From: Prorocentrum cordatum
Lineage: Eukaryota > Sar > Dinophyceae > Prorocentrales > Prorocentraceae
DNA length: 64,000 nucleotides
Assembly: GCA_963575745.1 (NCBI GenBank)
Contig: CAUYUJ010018638.1
Span: forward strand, 335,001-399,000
Direction of reading: 5' to 3'
Below the pieces are notes generated by a model, which did not search any database, was not told the origin of the DNA, and worked only from the letters and a program-made list of their open reading frames with translations. A program made the translations under genes and the position numbers. Positions within the stretch are counted from its first letter, which is position 1. Every line of letters begins with the position of its first letter. Below are positions 24,902 to 34,329 of this stretch, piece after piece.

Positions 24902-24950
24902 CGAACCCTACCCCCACCAACCAATCGATTGGAGGCGGGGGTAGGGTTCG
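24902..24950. repeat. Short palindrome related to 13029-13182
   Basis: CGAACCCTACCCCC at the left and GGGGGTAGGGTTCG at the right flank a palindromic centre CCAATCGATTGG. It shares the end motif CGAACCCTACC with the 154-bp palindrome, suggesting a common family. Confidence 0.75.
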
Positions 24951-25054
24951 CATTCCGCCGCGTGCTCGACACAATCAGAACCCGACCCGGCGAGGGTGGA
25001 GATCGGATTTTGCCGCCGACTGTCCCGCCTGAGAATCCCCTCTCCCTCCACAAA

Positions 25055-25212
25055 TGATGGGCCTGTTTTCCACCACCACCACCAGAAGTTGGAGGGGGAG
25101 GAGGAGGAGGAGGACGACGACGAAGAGGTGGAGGAGGGCGAGGACGAGGACGAGGAAGAGGACCCCCTCCCTATCCAACTTATGGTGGTGGTGGTGGAAA
25201 ACAGGCCCATGA
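25055..25212. mobile_element. 158-bp fold-back element, ACAAA target duplication
   Basis: The left arm starts TGATGGGCCTGTTTTCCACC and the right arm ends with its near-exact reverse complement; about 45 bp pair. ACAAA lies directly outside both ends (25050-25054 and 25213-25217). The arms include (CCA)n/(TGG)n and the centre is a GGA/GAC purine repeat. Confidence 0.85.
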
Positions 25213-25339
25213 ACAAACGTACGCGCCCGGCTGCACATCCGAACGCGGCCCCCCCCCGTCCGCGAGTCCTGCCTCGTCTCACAGACGTCCGTGCGGCGCG
25301 CGCCCTCGGAGCCCGCCAAACCCTGTGCTCGCGCACGCT

Positions 25340-25470
25340 TTGAAGGGGCCCCAGGACACACACATAAATACACACGAATAAAAAGATTCCCCATCTGTTC
25401 CAATATTTTCTGGGTTTCTGTCCCCCGCCACTTCGCATATTTTCCCAGGAAGAGAGCCCGAAACTCCATG
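25340..25470. repeat. Five-copy dispersed repeat, copy C (shortened)
   Basis: Contains GAAGGGGCCCCAGGACACAC, ACATAAATACACACGAATAA, CCCATCTGTTCCAATATTTT and CTGGGTTTCTGTCCCCC, then CGCATATTTTCCCAGG. It lacks the ATCGACGATTAATTGTG end found in the other four copies. Confidence 0.65.
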
Positions 25471-25937
25471 CTGCAGTGGGTATGGACAGAAGTATTGCCC
25501 GCGCGATAAGCCCCCGATGAGGAATCCGCACGGTCCTGGGCGGGGTGGGCGATCGGGCCCCTGGCGGCGACGGGTAGGCGACTGGGGGTCGGTTCGTTGC
25601 TCCCCGTCGGCGCCCCGGGGTCCTCGGGCCACGACACGGCTCTCCGGCGGCCGTCCGGGAGGACCCGGCGTGCCTGGCATAGGGGTCGGGGGCGAGCAGA
25701 CGTGGATTGGCCATCCGTGGATTTGGCGCGGGGTCGCCAAAGCCATGGATCGGGGAAGGTGCCCTCCCCAGGGCCCTCGCCGGGGAAGGTGCCCTCCCCA
25801 GGTGCCCTCCCCAGTGCCTCCTCCTCGCCCAGCGGCGGAAATCCGCGATTTCCCACGGGAACGGGACCCGTCGCTAATCCACGCCCCCTTGATCTATGTT
25901 TGCGATCGCCTGAAGGAGGACGAGACGTCGACATGAA

Positions 25938-26170
25938 CAGAAACTGTCGGAGCTCCGCGCGGATTTCCTGGATTTGCGCTGGGCCCTGTTCCCTGGCGCG
26001 CGGAGCGCGCCAGGAGCGGCAAACTCTACACCCTAAACCCTAAACCCTAAACCCTAACCCCTAAACCCTAAACCCTAACCCCTAACCCCTAACCCCTAAA
26101 CCCTAAACCCTACACCCTAAACCCTGAACCCCAATTAATTGGAGGCGCCGCCAGGGTCGGAGCTCCGAAA
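25938..26170. mobile_element. GC-rich fold-back MITE split by telomere repeats
   Basis: The left half (25938-26020) has AACTGTCGGAGCTCCGCGCG, the GCGCTGGGCCC block and the hairpin CTGGCGCGCGGAGCGCGCCAG, ending CAGGAGCGGC. After the telomeric tract the sequence resumes GGAGGCGCCGCCAGGG, which in the intact copy (48402-48607) follows only a few bases later. The right arm is then shortened to CGGAGCTCCG. Confidence 0.65.
26029..26132. repeat. Interstitial telomere-type repeat (CCCTAAA)n
   Basis: About 14-15 tandem units, mostly CCCTAAA with variants CCCCTAA, CCCTACA and CCCTGAA. The complement TTTAGGG is the telomere unit of plants and has been reported in dinoflagellates. The tract is internal and flanked on both sides by parts of one fold-back element, so it is an interstitial tract and not a chromosome end. 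Confidence 0.92.
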
Positions 26171-26724
26171 GGCTTTGGCTATGCTGCGCTCACCTCTTCG
26201 GTGAACGCCCTCGGCGAGGCGCAGCCGCGGGAGCGCACCACGAGGCCAGAGAGCACGCGAGGACCGACGACAACGTTGAAGAGCCCACAGCTTCGACGCC
26301 CCCCCCCTTGAGCCTGGGGAAACCAACAGATATTGCTGCTCCCCCGACCTCTCCCAGGGTGCGTTCTGACCCGAATCTCGAGGCGACTCCAGCGGTGGCG
26401 ACGAAGTCCTCCCAGGAGGCCCGCCACCATCGCCACCAGAGAGCCAAGCATCCACCGGGACGCGTGGGAAGAAGAGCGCGCAATTGGCAACCCTTCTGTA
26501 ATCCCACCAGCCCTTTGGGCGTGAATGGTTTAAGGAGCTCTCTCTGTTCTCAACCCCCCTTCTTCCCCTTCGGGGAGGGGTTTACCCCTCCCCCTCCCCC
26601 CTCCCCCTGGGCCTGGAGAGGGACCCCCGCGCGTCGCCAAGGGGGACTCCTGGGAGGGCCAAAAAACGACGACCCTCACGAGGATTCTGGCCCCGACGGG
26701 GGGACGCAGTTTGGCCCCTCTGCT

Positions 26725-27127
26725 CGTCTTTGAAGCCAAAAACATTGATTTTACTAGGGTTTTGGCCCCATTTTGGCCTCCTGAGGGGGCCGCGCTCATC
26801 TTCCTTCATAGCAAAATCATTGATTTTACAAAGGTTTTGGGCTCATTTTGTCCTTCTCAGGGGGCAGCCCTCATTTGCGCTTCTGAGGAGGTCGCAAGAG
26901 GCCCCAACATGGCCTCAAGAGGCCCCCAGGAGGCTCCCAAGAGGCCTCCAAGAGGCCCCCCAGAGGCCCCCAAGCGGCCCCAAGAGGCCCCCAAGAGGCC
27001 CCCAAGAGGCTCCCAAGAGGCCCCAAGAGGCCCCAAGAGGCCCACAAGAGGCTCCCCAGAGGCCCCCAAGAGGCCCCCAAGAGGCCCCAAGAGGCTCCAA
27101 GAGGCCCCCAAGAGGCCCCACGAGGAG
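26725..27127. repeat. 75-bp direct duplication and AAGAGGCCCC degenerate repeats
   Basis: CATTGATTTTAC recurs 75 bp apart (26743 and 26818), each followed by GGTTTTGG and a CTGAGGGGGC-like block. 26890-27127 is made of imperfect 9-12-bp units like CCCCAAGAGGC, as also seen at 15470-16340, 16740-17160 and 43860-44260. Confidence 0.75.
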
Positions 27128-27530
27128 CCCGAACGACTCACACCAGGACGAGGGGCCCGAACGACTCACACCACGAAGAGCCCGAACGACTCACACCACA
27201 AGGAGGGGCCCGAACGACTCACACCAGGACGTGCGCCCGAACGACTCACACCACGAGGAGCCCGAACGACTCACACCACGACGCGGGCCCCGAACGACTC
27301 ACACCACGAGGAGCCCGAACGAGTCACACCAGGAGGAGGGGCCCGAACGACTCACACCAGGATAAGGGGCCCGAACAACTCACACCACGAGAAGCCCGAA
27401 CGACTCACACCAGGACGAAGAGCCCGAACGACTCACACCACGAAGAGCCCGAACGACTCACACCAGGAAGAAGGGCCCGAACGACTCACACCAGGACGAG
27501 AAACCCCAAACGACTCAAATCACGAGGAGC
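27128..27530. repeat. Minisatellite of 15 units of mostly 25 or 28 bp
   Basis: Fifteen head-to-tail copies begin CCCGAACGACTCACACCA and end with GA[CG]GAGG[GG]-type tails of two main lengths, giving spacings of about 25 and 28 bp in mixed order. Unit lengths are not multiples of three, so the array cannot encode a regular peptide repeat. Confidence 0.92.
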
Positions 27531-28249
27531 GCTTTCTCTCCCTCCTCCTCCGCCTCGTCCTTCTCCCGCTCCCCCCACAAGGAGGATGTACAAGGAGGCG
27601 GGGGCGGGAGGAAGGAGGAACTGGGGAGATATGCGGGGCCAAGCGGACACACGCCTGAAAAACACGACTGTCGGCATGCTTCGCAAGAGTTGCTGCTGTG
27701 AGATGGGCTGGTGGGGATACGCGAAGCGTAAAGAATTACTGAAGGAGGAACGGCAACCAGAACGCCCCACGACCACGAAGCGGAAAGAGAAGCGCCCGAC
27801 TGTAAGACGAGGAGAAGGAGGATAAAGAGGAGGAGGAAGAGGAAGAGGAGGGGATCCAGCCCAGGAGGCCCAAAAAAGGGAGAGCGAGGGAGGAGCATCG
27901 ATCTCAGAAAGTCCGCTGACATCTCGTCGGCAGGCGCCGGGGCGAGCCTCGCCCGCCAGGAGAGAAGGTCCCGGGATCCTTGCGCCCAGCGGCCCTCGCT
28001 TTTGTCGGACGCTGGCGGCGACCTTGATGAAGCCTTCTCGATTTCAGGTCTGGGAGGAGGAGGAGGAGGAGGAGGAGGAGGAAGAGGAAGGAGGAATGAG
28101 GAGGAGGGAGTAGGAGGGAGGAGGAGGGAGGAGGAGGGAGGAGGAAGAGGCGGAGGGAGCGGAGGAGGAGAAATAGGAGACCCAGAAGGGGGAAACGTAC
28201 CGGTAGAGCAACCTGAGTGCCTTTTCCTCCTCTGACCCGCTGCCCCTCT

Positions 28250-28290
<41 letters not shown>

Positions 28291-28482
28291 GCGGCGCGGC
28301 GGCCGCTCGGCCGGAGGCGTGGCGCCTCGAAGCGGCCGCCGGCCAGCTTGGAGGGAACATTGAGCTCCATCCTGGGCGCACGGGCGGCCGCTCCCGGCAC
28401 GAGGCCAGCACGCGCGCGCGCCGCTGCGTGCGGACGGGGTCTGGCTGCGGCGGGCCTCCTCCTCCGCCTCCTCCTCCTCCGC

Positions 28483-28513
<31 letters not shown>

Positions 28514-28600
28514 TCCTCCTTCTCTTCCACCTCCTCCTCCTCTTCCTGTTCCTCCTCCTCCACCTCCTCCTCCTCTTCCTTCTCATCTTCCTGCTCCTCT
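27531..28600. repeat. Microsatellite cluster (GGA, GAC, TCC)
   Basis: GGA-rich purine runs at 27810-27850 and 28040-28165, a clean (GAC)n run at 28251-28290 and TCC-rich pyrimidine at 28457-28600. Opposed purine and pyrimidine runs could fold together. The open frames here translate to Glu/Arg- or Ser/Pro-rich repeats. The sequence GGGCTGGTGGGGATACGCGA at about 27709 recurs near 36506. Confidence 0.8.
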
Positions 28601-28900
28601 GCCCCCCCATTCTCCTCAAGACTGTCAGGGCCCAACAATGACGTTGATTCGCTGTGTTGAAGTCTGGGGAATGGCGTTCTGGCACGCTTCAGGACCGTCA
28701 AGACGCAACAGTCACGTTGAGTTGTGGCGTTGAAATCTCGATCATGGTGATTTGGCACGCTTGAGGATCTTCAAACGGCTGTCCTTCAACGGGCCACTTC
28801 CCTCGGTGGAAATGAACCTTGTAGGGGCCTATGAAGAGGGAGCGGCTGCTGTGCGAGATACTACGAACCCGACACTTGAGCCTCGGATGGACGCACTCGC
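28600..28900. repeat. Dispersed and locally tandem repeat, related copy at 40366-40650
   Basis: Local tandem units contain GTGTTGAA/GGCGTTGAA, then TGG[TC][GA]TT[CT][TG]GGCACGCTT and AGGACCGTCA. The same blocks plus GGGGC[CA]TATGAAGAGGG recur at 40366-40650 in the same order. Confidence 0.6.
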
Positions 28901-30062
28901 ATCGTGTGTCTCGAAACGCTCGTCGCTGCGGCGGCCCGTGCTGGGACCTCTAGCCTCTAGCCACAATGGCGGCCGTGCGCTGCATCGGCGCCGCTCGCTC
29001 GAGGCGGGCGGTCAAGCGAGGCAACTCGGGAAGGCCCCCCCCTGGAGGCCCAAAGCTGCCACACCCATCGAAATATCCGCGGCGACCTGCTTCCACGACG
29101 CGAGAGAGCCTGGGAGCCGACCCGCCACAATCGGGCGGAGCTGTGCTCCTGACCCCGTGAGGTTACCCCTCGAATCGACGATGGGCTCCAAAGAGGTGCG
29201 CAATCGACGGGCAACATGGGCCAGGCCCTCTGCGGCGCTGGAGAAGAGGAGGGGGAGATGGAGGAGGAGGAGGAGGAGGAGGAGGAGGAAGAGGAGGAGG
29301 AGGAGAAGGAGGAGGAGGAGCAGGAGGAACAGGAGGAGGGAGGTAGGGTGGAGGGCCCCTGGCTGACGCTACGATCCCTGACGAGCTCGACAACTTGCCT
29401 TAAAAAAAGGCCGCCCTTGGGCCTTGGGGTTCTTAACGGAGGAGGGGGGGGGGGGGGGCGAATCAGCTCACGCGGTGGGCGAGTTCCCTGGACCCCCCCG
29501 ACACGCTGGAGGCACCGGTGTGCCGAGGAACGCGCCCGGAGGTCGGGCCGAAACCAGCGACATGCAGCAAACAATTTCGTGACCCCACGATTTCCCTCCC
29601 CCCCCCCCCCCCCCCCGCACCCCCCAAAGAGGGGGGTAGCGACCACGGGCCCAATCCAAAACGTGCGATGCCCTGATGTCTTCGATCCGCGGTCCCTGGA
29701 AGTCCCGATCGCTTGCCCTGGGCCAACTCGTCATCCCGGGCGGTTCTTTGACGATCTCGCGAGGCCCAGCGAGCCCCCCCCCGAGGCCGAAAACGGCCAA
29801 AAAAAAACCCGCTGCGATTGCCACGGCATCACCATGTCAGTTTATGCCAGTTTCTGGGCCGTCGCTCGGGCCTCCAGCGGCCGATCGGCACGGCCCTGGC
29901 AGCCCCGGAGCGCTCCCGACGAGGCGCACAGATGCTGCACCGCATCCCGAGGCGAGAAATACTCCAGGAAGGGACAAACATTTTTTTACAGACGCAGTCA
30001 CTGCACGAGCATGTCTGGGGCTGTGGGAGCGGCGCGCGCAAGGGGGTAGGGCCTAGGGGGAC
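28901..30062. other. No gene recognised; GGA run and poly-C/poly-G tracts
   Basis: 29253-29345 is a GGA/GAG purine run. Poly-G and poly-C tracts lie at about 29441-29458 and 29598-29617. 29456-29600 is the second copy of the repeat at 6256-6385. Nothing else is supportable. Confidence 0.45.
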
Positions 30063-30165
30063 GGCTTCTTAGGAGGCTGCTTCTTAAGAGGCGCTGGCTT
30101 GGTGTGCAGATATAAGGCCCGCGCCTTCTGAGAAGCAGGGGTGTTCCTAAGAAGCCTTCCCCGGT
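30063..30165. repeat. Unfilled copy of the fold-back repeat at 287-600
   Basis: GGCTTCTTAGGAGGCTGCTT at the left is an inverted counterpart of TTCCTAAGAAGCC at the right. The stretch GGCCCGCGCCTTCTGAGAAG is continuous here, whereas at 287-600 it is interrupted after GCCTTCTAAG by the 197-bp element. It therefore serves as the empty-site reference. A fragment like the 31899 element (GAGCAGGGACAGACTGGCCC) follows at 30196. Confidence 0.75.
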
Positions 30166-30642
30166 CCCCATACCCCCCTCGGTGCGTGGCCGAGCACTTG
30201 AGCAGGGACAGACTGGCCCGGCATTCCTACAGACCGTCCGCGACATTTCTTGAAACCCGCAAGTGTTCAAATCACAACACATTCCGCCGACCCTGTGTCG
30301 GCGTGTGTGAGGGTTTGTCCGTTCCCGTCGTTCGTTCGTCGTCTCCGTCGTCTCCTGTCCCTGCGCCCACCGCTTCCCTGGGCCAATCGATCCCTGCACC
30401 CCCCCTTTCCCTGGGCCCGTCGATCCTCCCCCCTTGCATCCTCTTCCCTGGGTCCGTGTCCGCCGCCGCTCCCCCGCCGTTTTTTCCAGGGCCTTCCCCT
30501 CAAAATCAACGTTGTCATTGAGCCTCCGAAGGGGAGCCCATTCCTTTGATCCCTCCCCCGCCGGGGGGGGGGCCGGGGGGAACCCCCCCCTCATGCAGAT
30601 GCGACTCCCTCCGGCGCACGCAAAGCCTCAGACGGGCCAAGG

Positions 30643-30870
30643 GCCGAGGCATTCACGCCCCCGCCCTGGCCCTGGCCCTGCGGCCTCCGCCTCGGCCGGT
30701 CCCGGCCCCGGCCCGAGTCCCAGCCCCGGCCCCGGCCCCGATCCCAGCCGGCCCCGGCTCCCGCCCCGCCGGCCCCGGCCCCGGACCCAGTCCCATCATC
30801 GGCCCCGTCCCTGGCCCCGGCCCTGGCTCCCGGCCCGCTCCGGCCCCGGCCCTGGCCCAAGTCCCGCCCC
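30643..30870. repeat. GGCCCC/CCCCGG degenerate hexanucleotide array
   Basis: Interspersed CCGGCCCC, CCTGGC and CCCAGC units over about 230 bp with almost no A or T. G-rich on the - strand, with quadruplex potential. Confidence 0.8.
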
Positions 30871-31540
30871 CAGCGCCTTCCAAATCTAACTACACCTCCG
30901 TGGCCTCCCAGATGCCCAAGATGCCGAGCTCAGCTTCGGAACAGCGAACGAAGCCTGGAAGTCGCCCCAGGAAGGCTCCAAGACGCCCCGAATGGTCCTG
31001 ATAGGCAACCGGCGTCGTCGTCAACATCGTCAGCATCCTCGCCATTATCTCCCTCCTGACCGCCACGCTCTACTCGCCCTTGCCCTTCCTTCGTGCCCCC
31101 CCCCCGCGACCCTGCTCGCCTCACTCTCCTTCTATTCATTCAACCCCTGTGCTCCTACTCCTCCTCATCCACCTCTTCCTCCTGTCCCCCTCCTCATCTT
31201 CCTCCCCATGTTCCGCGCCCTCCTCCCCAACCTCAGGGTCGGCGGCACCGGCAGTAAGGCCTTCGCTAAACTCTTAGAACATGCAGTAGGGGCCCGACAT
31301 CAAGAAACCTTCCACAAGACACCCAACCCTGAGACCCCAGGACGTCCAGCGATTTGTAGTGTGAGAACGTCACGCCCTCCACGGCAAAGCCGTCGACACC
31401 CGAGAAACCACCCAGGGCACCCTGGAGGCAAGCAGGGCGTCTCCTGGCATGGGCCTCCACTGTCACCAAAAACAATGTTCTTGGAGCATCGGCCCGAAGT
31501 GCTTAAACAGGACAGTCTCGGCGCGCGGCCGAGCCTGCCT

Positions 31541-31720
31541 GAAGGGGCTCGAGGACACACATACATAAAGACACACACACAGACACACAAAAAACACTCA
31601 AATCCCAGGAGGGACCACTTGCTCCCATATCTTCTGGGCGTTCGTCCCCCCCCCACCTCCCACAATTTCCCATCTTTTCGTGGAAATCGACGATTCATTG
31701 TGCCTGTGTGCTTTTTTGGG
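31541..31720. repeat. Five-copy dispersed repeat, copy D
   Basis: Blocks GAAGGGGCTCGAGGACACAC, CATAAAGACACACACACAGA, CTTCTGGGCGTTCGTCCCCC, CAATTTCCCATCTTTTCG and GAAATCGACGATTCATTGTG in the same order as the other copies. It runs directly into the element at 31717. Confidence 0.7.
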
Positions 31721-32160
31721 CGCCCGAAATGGGTACGGAAAGAATGGGCACAATGCCCAACAACAAATGTTGTCCCAAACCAACAGCGGCCGCTGTTGGG
31801 CAGGCGGCCTTCTGTCTCGAATGGACACAGGCCGCGGCGACGTGGACAGCGAATTCAAGATGAACTGGAACTGCTGTTGGGCATTGTACCCACTCTTTGA
31901 GCAGAGACCGACCGTCCCGGCATTCCTAAAGTCATATCACGACTTGTTTGTAGAATCCAACAATGTTCTAAGAACAAAAACAATGTTCTTAGAACATGAT
32001 GTGTTGGAACAAGACAGTCCCAGTCAGAAATGTTCTAGGAGCATTTCGTGGGAACCACAACAGGTTCTCAGAACACTGCTTGGTGGGGCTAATCATCGGC
32101 AAGCCGGGACGCTCCGCCACTGCTGGAAAACTCTTTCCGTACCCATTTCGGGCGTCCAGA
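31717..32160. mobile_element. Fold-back element of the 7832 family, interrupted
   Basis: The left end is GGGCGCCCGAAATGGGTACG followed by GAAAGAATGGGCACAATGCC; the right end is CTCTTTCCGTACCC then ATTTCGGGCGTCCAGACG. The centre has the 20-bp palindrome CCAACAGCGGCCGCTGTTGG (31777-31796). The right terminal repeat is broken by the insertion at 31899-32129. Confidence 0.8.
31899..32129. mobile_element. 231-bp nested element, ACTCTTT target duplication
   Basis: ACTCTTT lies on both sides (31892-31898 and 32130-32136). The ends GAGCAGAGACC...GTCCCGGCATTCC and GGCAAGCCGGGAC...CACTGCTGG are imperfect inverted repeats. Removing the insertion and one ACTCTTT rebuilds the family sequence seen at 8000-8030 and 8348-8375. 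A second copy is at 48772-49010. Both contain several short palindromes around TGTTCT[TA]AGAACA. Confidence 0.82.
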
Positions 32161-32196
32161 CGTGTGCTTTGAACCCCCTCCTGGAATGCCCAACTG

Positions 32197-32324
32197 GGCA
32201 TCGCTCGGGCGTCCATTCCCTGTCTTTTTTTCGGTTTCGTGCGTGGCTTCTTCGCCAAATGACCAAGGATGCTCCTCGATGGTCCTCGCCGAAGGAAAGA
32301 TGCACTCGTCCGAGCGATGCCAAG
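32197..32324. mobile_element. MITE-like repeat with GGCATCGCTCGG ends, copy 2
   Basis: Ends GGGCATCGCTCGGGCGTCC and CGTCCGAGCGATGCCAAG are inverted. The interior shares GGATGCTCCTCGA and GGTCCTC with 34037-34173 and weaker blocks with 17627-17769. Confidence 0.65.
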
Positions 32325-32329
32325 CTAAG

Positions 32330-32510
32330 GGCCGTGGCCGCTCGCCTCGCGCGCGGCGGCGCGCGGAGGCGCCTGCGCCGGCGGCGCCGTCGGCGCGCGG
32401 CCCGGGCCGGAGGCCGCCGCCGTGGCCGCGGCTCGCGAGCCGCGCCGCCGCGGGCGGGGCTCGGGCCGGCTGCGCCGGCGGAGGGCGCGGGGGGCGAGAG
32501 GTGGGTGTCT
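32330..32510. other. Extremely GC-rich, CpG-dense patch
   Basis: About 180 bp made almost entirely of G and C (GCGCGCGG, GCCGCC, CGGGCCGG strings) without a regular repeat unit. It contrasts with its flanks. Function is not apparent. Confidence 0.7.
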
Positions 32511-32677
32511 TGCTAGAAGTATAGCCCTGGCCCAAGGCCCCCCCAGGATTCTCGGGGTGGCCCAGAGGGCCTCCATGGGCACCCCTCACGAGGCCCAGGG
32601 GGCCCCAGGGGTTCCAAAGTATAGTGTGGGAAGCTGGGGGCACCTCGGGCCGGGGGCGGGAGACGCGCCGGGGATCT

Positions 32678-32876
32678 TCGGGGAACGAACAACGGCATAG
32701 ACATGAACACTCGGAGGTCCGCGCGGATTTCTCGGATCGACGCTGGGCCCTCCTGGCGGCGCCTCCGGATCCGCCGCTGGCGCGCTGCGCGCGCCAGGGA
32801 GGGGGGTCCAGCGCAGATCCAAGAAATCCGCGCGGGAGTCCAAATTGTTATGTTTATGTCATTTTTCGTTCCCCTA
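32678..32876. mobile_element. GC-rich fold-back MITE, copy with target duplication
   Basis: Left end TCGGGGAACGAACAACGGCA and right end TTTCGTTCCCCTA are inverted. GATCT (seven bases GATCTTC if ambiguous bases are counted) flanks both sides at 32673 and 32877. The interior has the family's CGGAGGTCCGCGCGGATTTC arm and GGCGCGCTGCGCGCGCC hairpin. Confidence 0.8.
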
Positions 32877-32881
32877 GATCT

Positions 32882-34030
32882 TCTGACCCGGGTCAGTCCA
32901 GACCTTGGTCAGTCAGCCCCTGCAAGATCCTGCAAGATCCTGCAAGAGCCTGCACGCAAGCCCGGGCAAACGCGAAGGGTCCTGCAAGAGCCTGTAGGAT
33001 ATCCTGCCACCAAGCCCAGGTCAATGCGATCCTGGCCCCGCAGGATCCTGCAAGATCGGACGTTCTGGCTGACCCCCGTTTGGATTGACCCCCGTCTCAA
33101 AAATCCCGAGAGTTCGGTGGTTCCGACCAAGGCCGGGCGTGGTGTGATGATGGTAACCGCAGTATATGACATCAGAAATTCACGAACCATAATTTCCAAC
33201 ATATCCAGTCTGCGAACGCATCCAGCGAACACGGCACAGCGAATTGCAGGAGAGCGCGAGCCACGCGTTCCCACACCACCGAACCCTACATCGCCGTTGC
33301 CTACATCGCCGTTAGCCCGTCTACGGGTTCAGATAAGGGGTCCTGAAGGACGGGGGCCTACAGTCAAAACTGATAGTGAGGATGCGCGAGAAGCATGCAA
33401 GCCCCTTAAAGGCCGTGTCGAAGCGCTTCGAGCAGGGCTGGCCATCGAGGGCGATTGAGGATGGGCCGAAGAGGCAAGGATGCAAGGGTACCCTTGGGAA
33501 GGGCACCGATCCTCACCATGGGATCCGACAACATGGGATCCTGAAAGATGACGACCTACCAAACCACCCCAACCTAATCCGAAGACCCAAATCTCGGATT
33601 GGCGGGGGGCACGGGTTGTTCCACATGTGGTTCTTCAGTGGGCCCCGGGCAAACTGGGGCCTTCGGGGTAGGGTTGAGGTGGCTTGGTGGGTGGTGAGAC
33701 AAATCCCTAGCCTACAAGACGGGGTGTCTATTTTCGCTTTCGTTTTCCGTGATACTGTTGCACAGTTTCTGGTGCTAGTCGTGTCTACAAGTTCGCGCTG
33801 CGCGCAATGTAAAACACATTGGCTTCGTATAAGAAAAATAAACACGAGTAGACACTGTGAAATAGACACGAGGACGCTGCGAGTTCAGCCCTGGATCCCT
33901 CCGTGTCCTCGGGGCTCCATCGCCCCCCGAGGCCCCGCGCCTCTGCGCCGCCGCGGCACGCCAGGGCGCCGCGCGCGGGTCTCCGGCGAGCTACGGCCGC
34001 ACCGCGCCCCCACGAGGAGCGCCGAGCTCA
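32882..34030. other. No gene recognised; short CCTGCAAGATC repeats
   Basis: 32920-33060 contains several copies of CCTGCAAGA[TG]C. 33375-33515 is the second copy of the repeat at 6706-6850. The remainder is unique with no supportable frame. Confidence 0.45.
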
Positions 34031-34036
34031 GGGCCT

Positions 34037-34173
34037 GGCCATCGCTCGGCCGTCAATTTCCTATGCTTTTGCTCCGGTTTCGTGCGCGTTTTTTGTTCGC
34101 CATTTTTGATCGAGGATGCTCCTCGAGGGTCCTCTCTAAGGAGGACGATGGCACACGTCCGAGCGATGCCAAG
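34037..34173. mobile_element. MITE-like repeat with GGCATCGCTCGG ends, copy 3
   Basis: Ends GGCCATCGCTCGGCCGTC and CGTCCGAGCGATGCCAAG are inverted. The interior has TTCGTGCGCG and GAGGATGCTCCTCGAGGGTC, itself palindromic around CTCGAG. Confidence 0.65.
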
Positions 34174-34329
34174 AGGGCACGATGGGGGGGGGCCCTGCTG
34201 GCCGCGGCGCGCCACGGCCACGAAGAGGTCCCCGGAGCCCAAACATCGGAGGGGCCCGCCCGACCACCAGGGCCCCTCCCGAACACAGTTTGCTGCTGCT
34301 GCCATTTCTGATATGCTGCTGCTGCCTGT

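Noticed and set aside
26029-26132. True chromosome end
   Set aside because: The repeat is short, has variant units, and unique sequence continues for tens of kilobases on both sides.
27128-27530. CRISPR-like array
   Set aside because: Units are head-to-tail with related tails, not unique spacers of constant length, and there are no cas genes; the context is eukaryotic.
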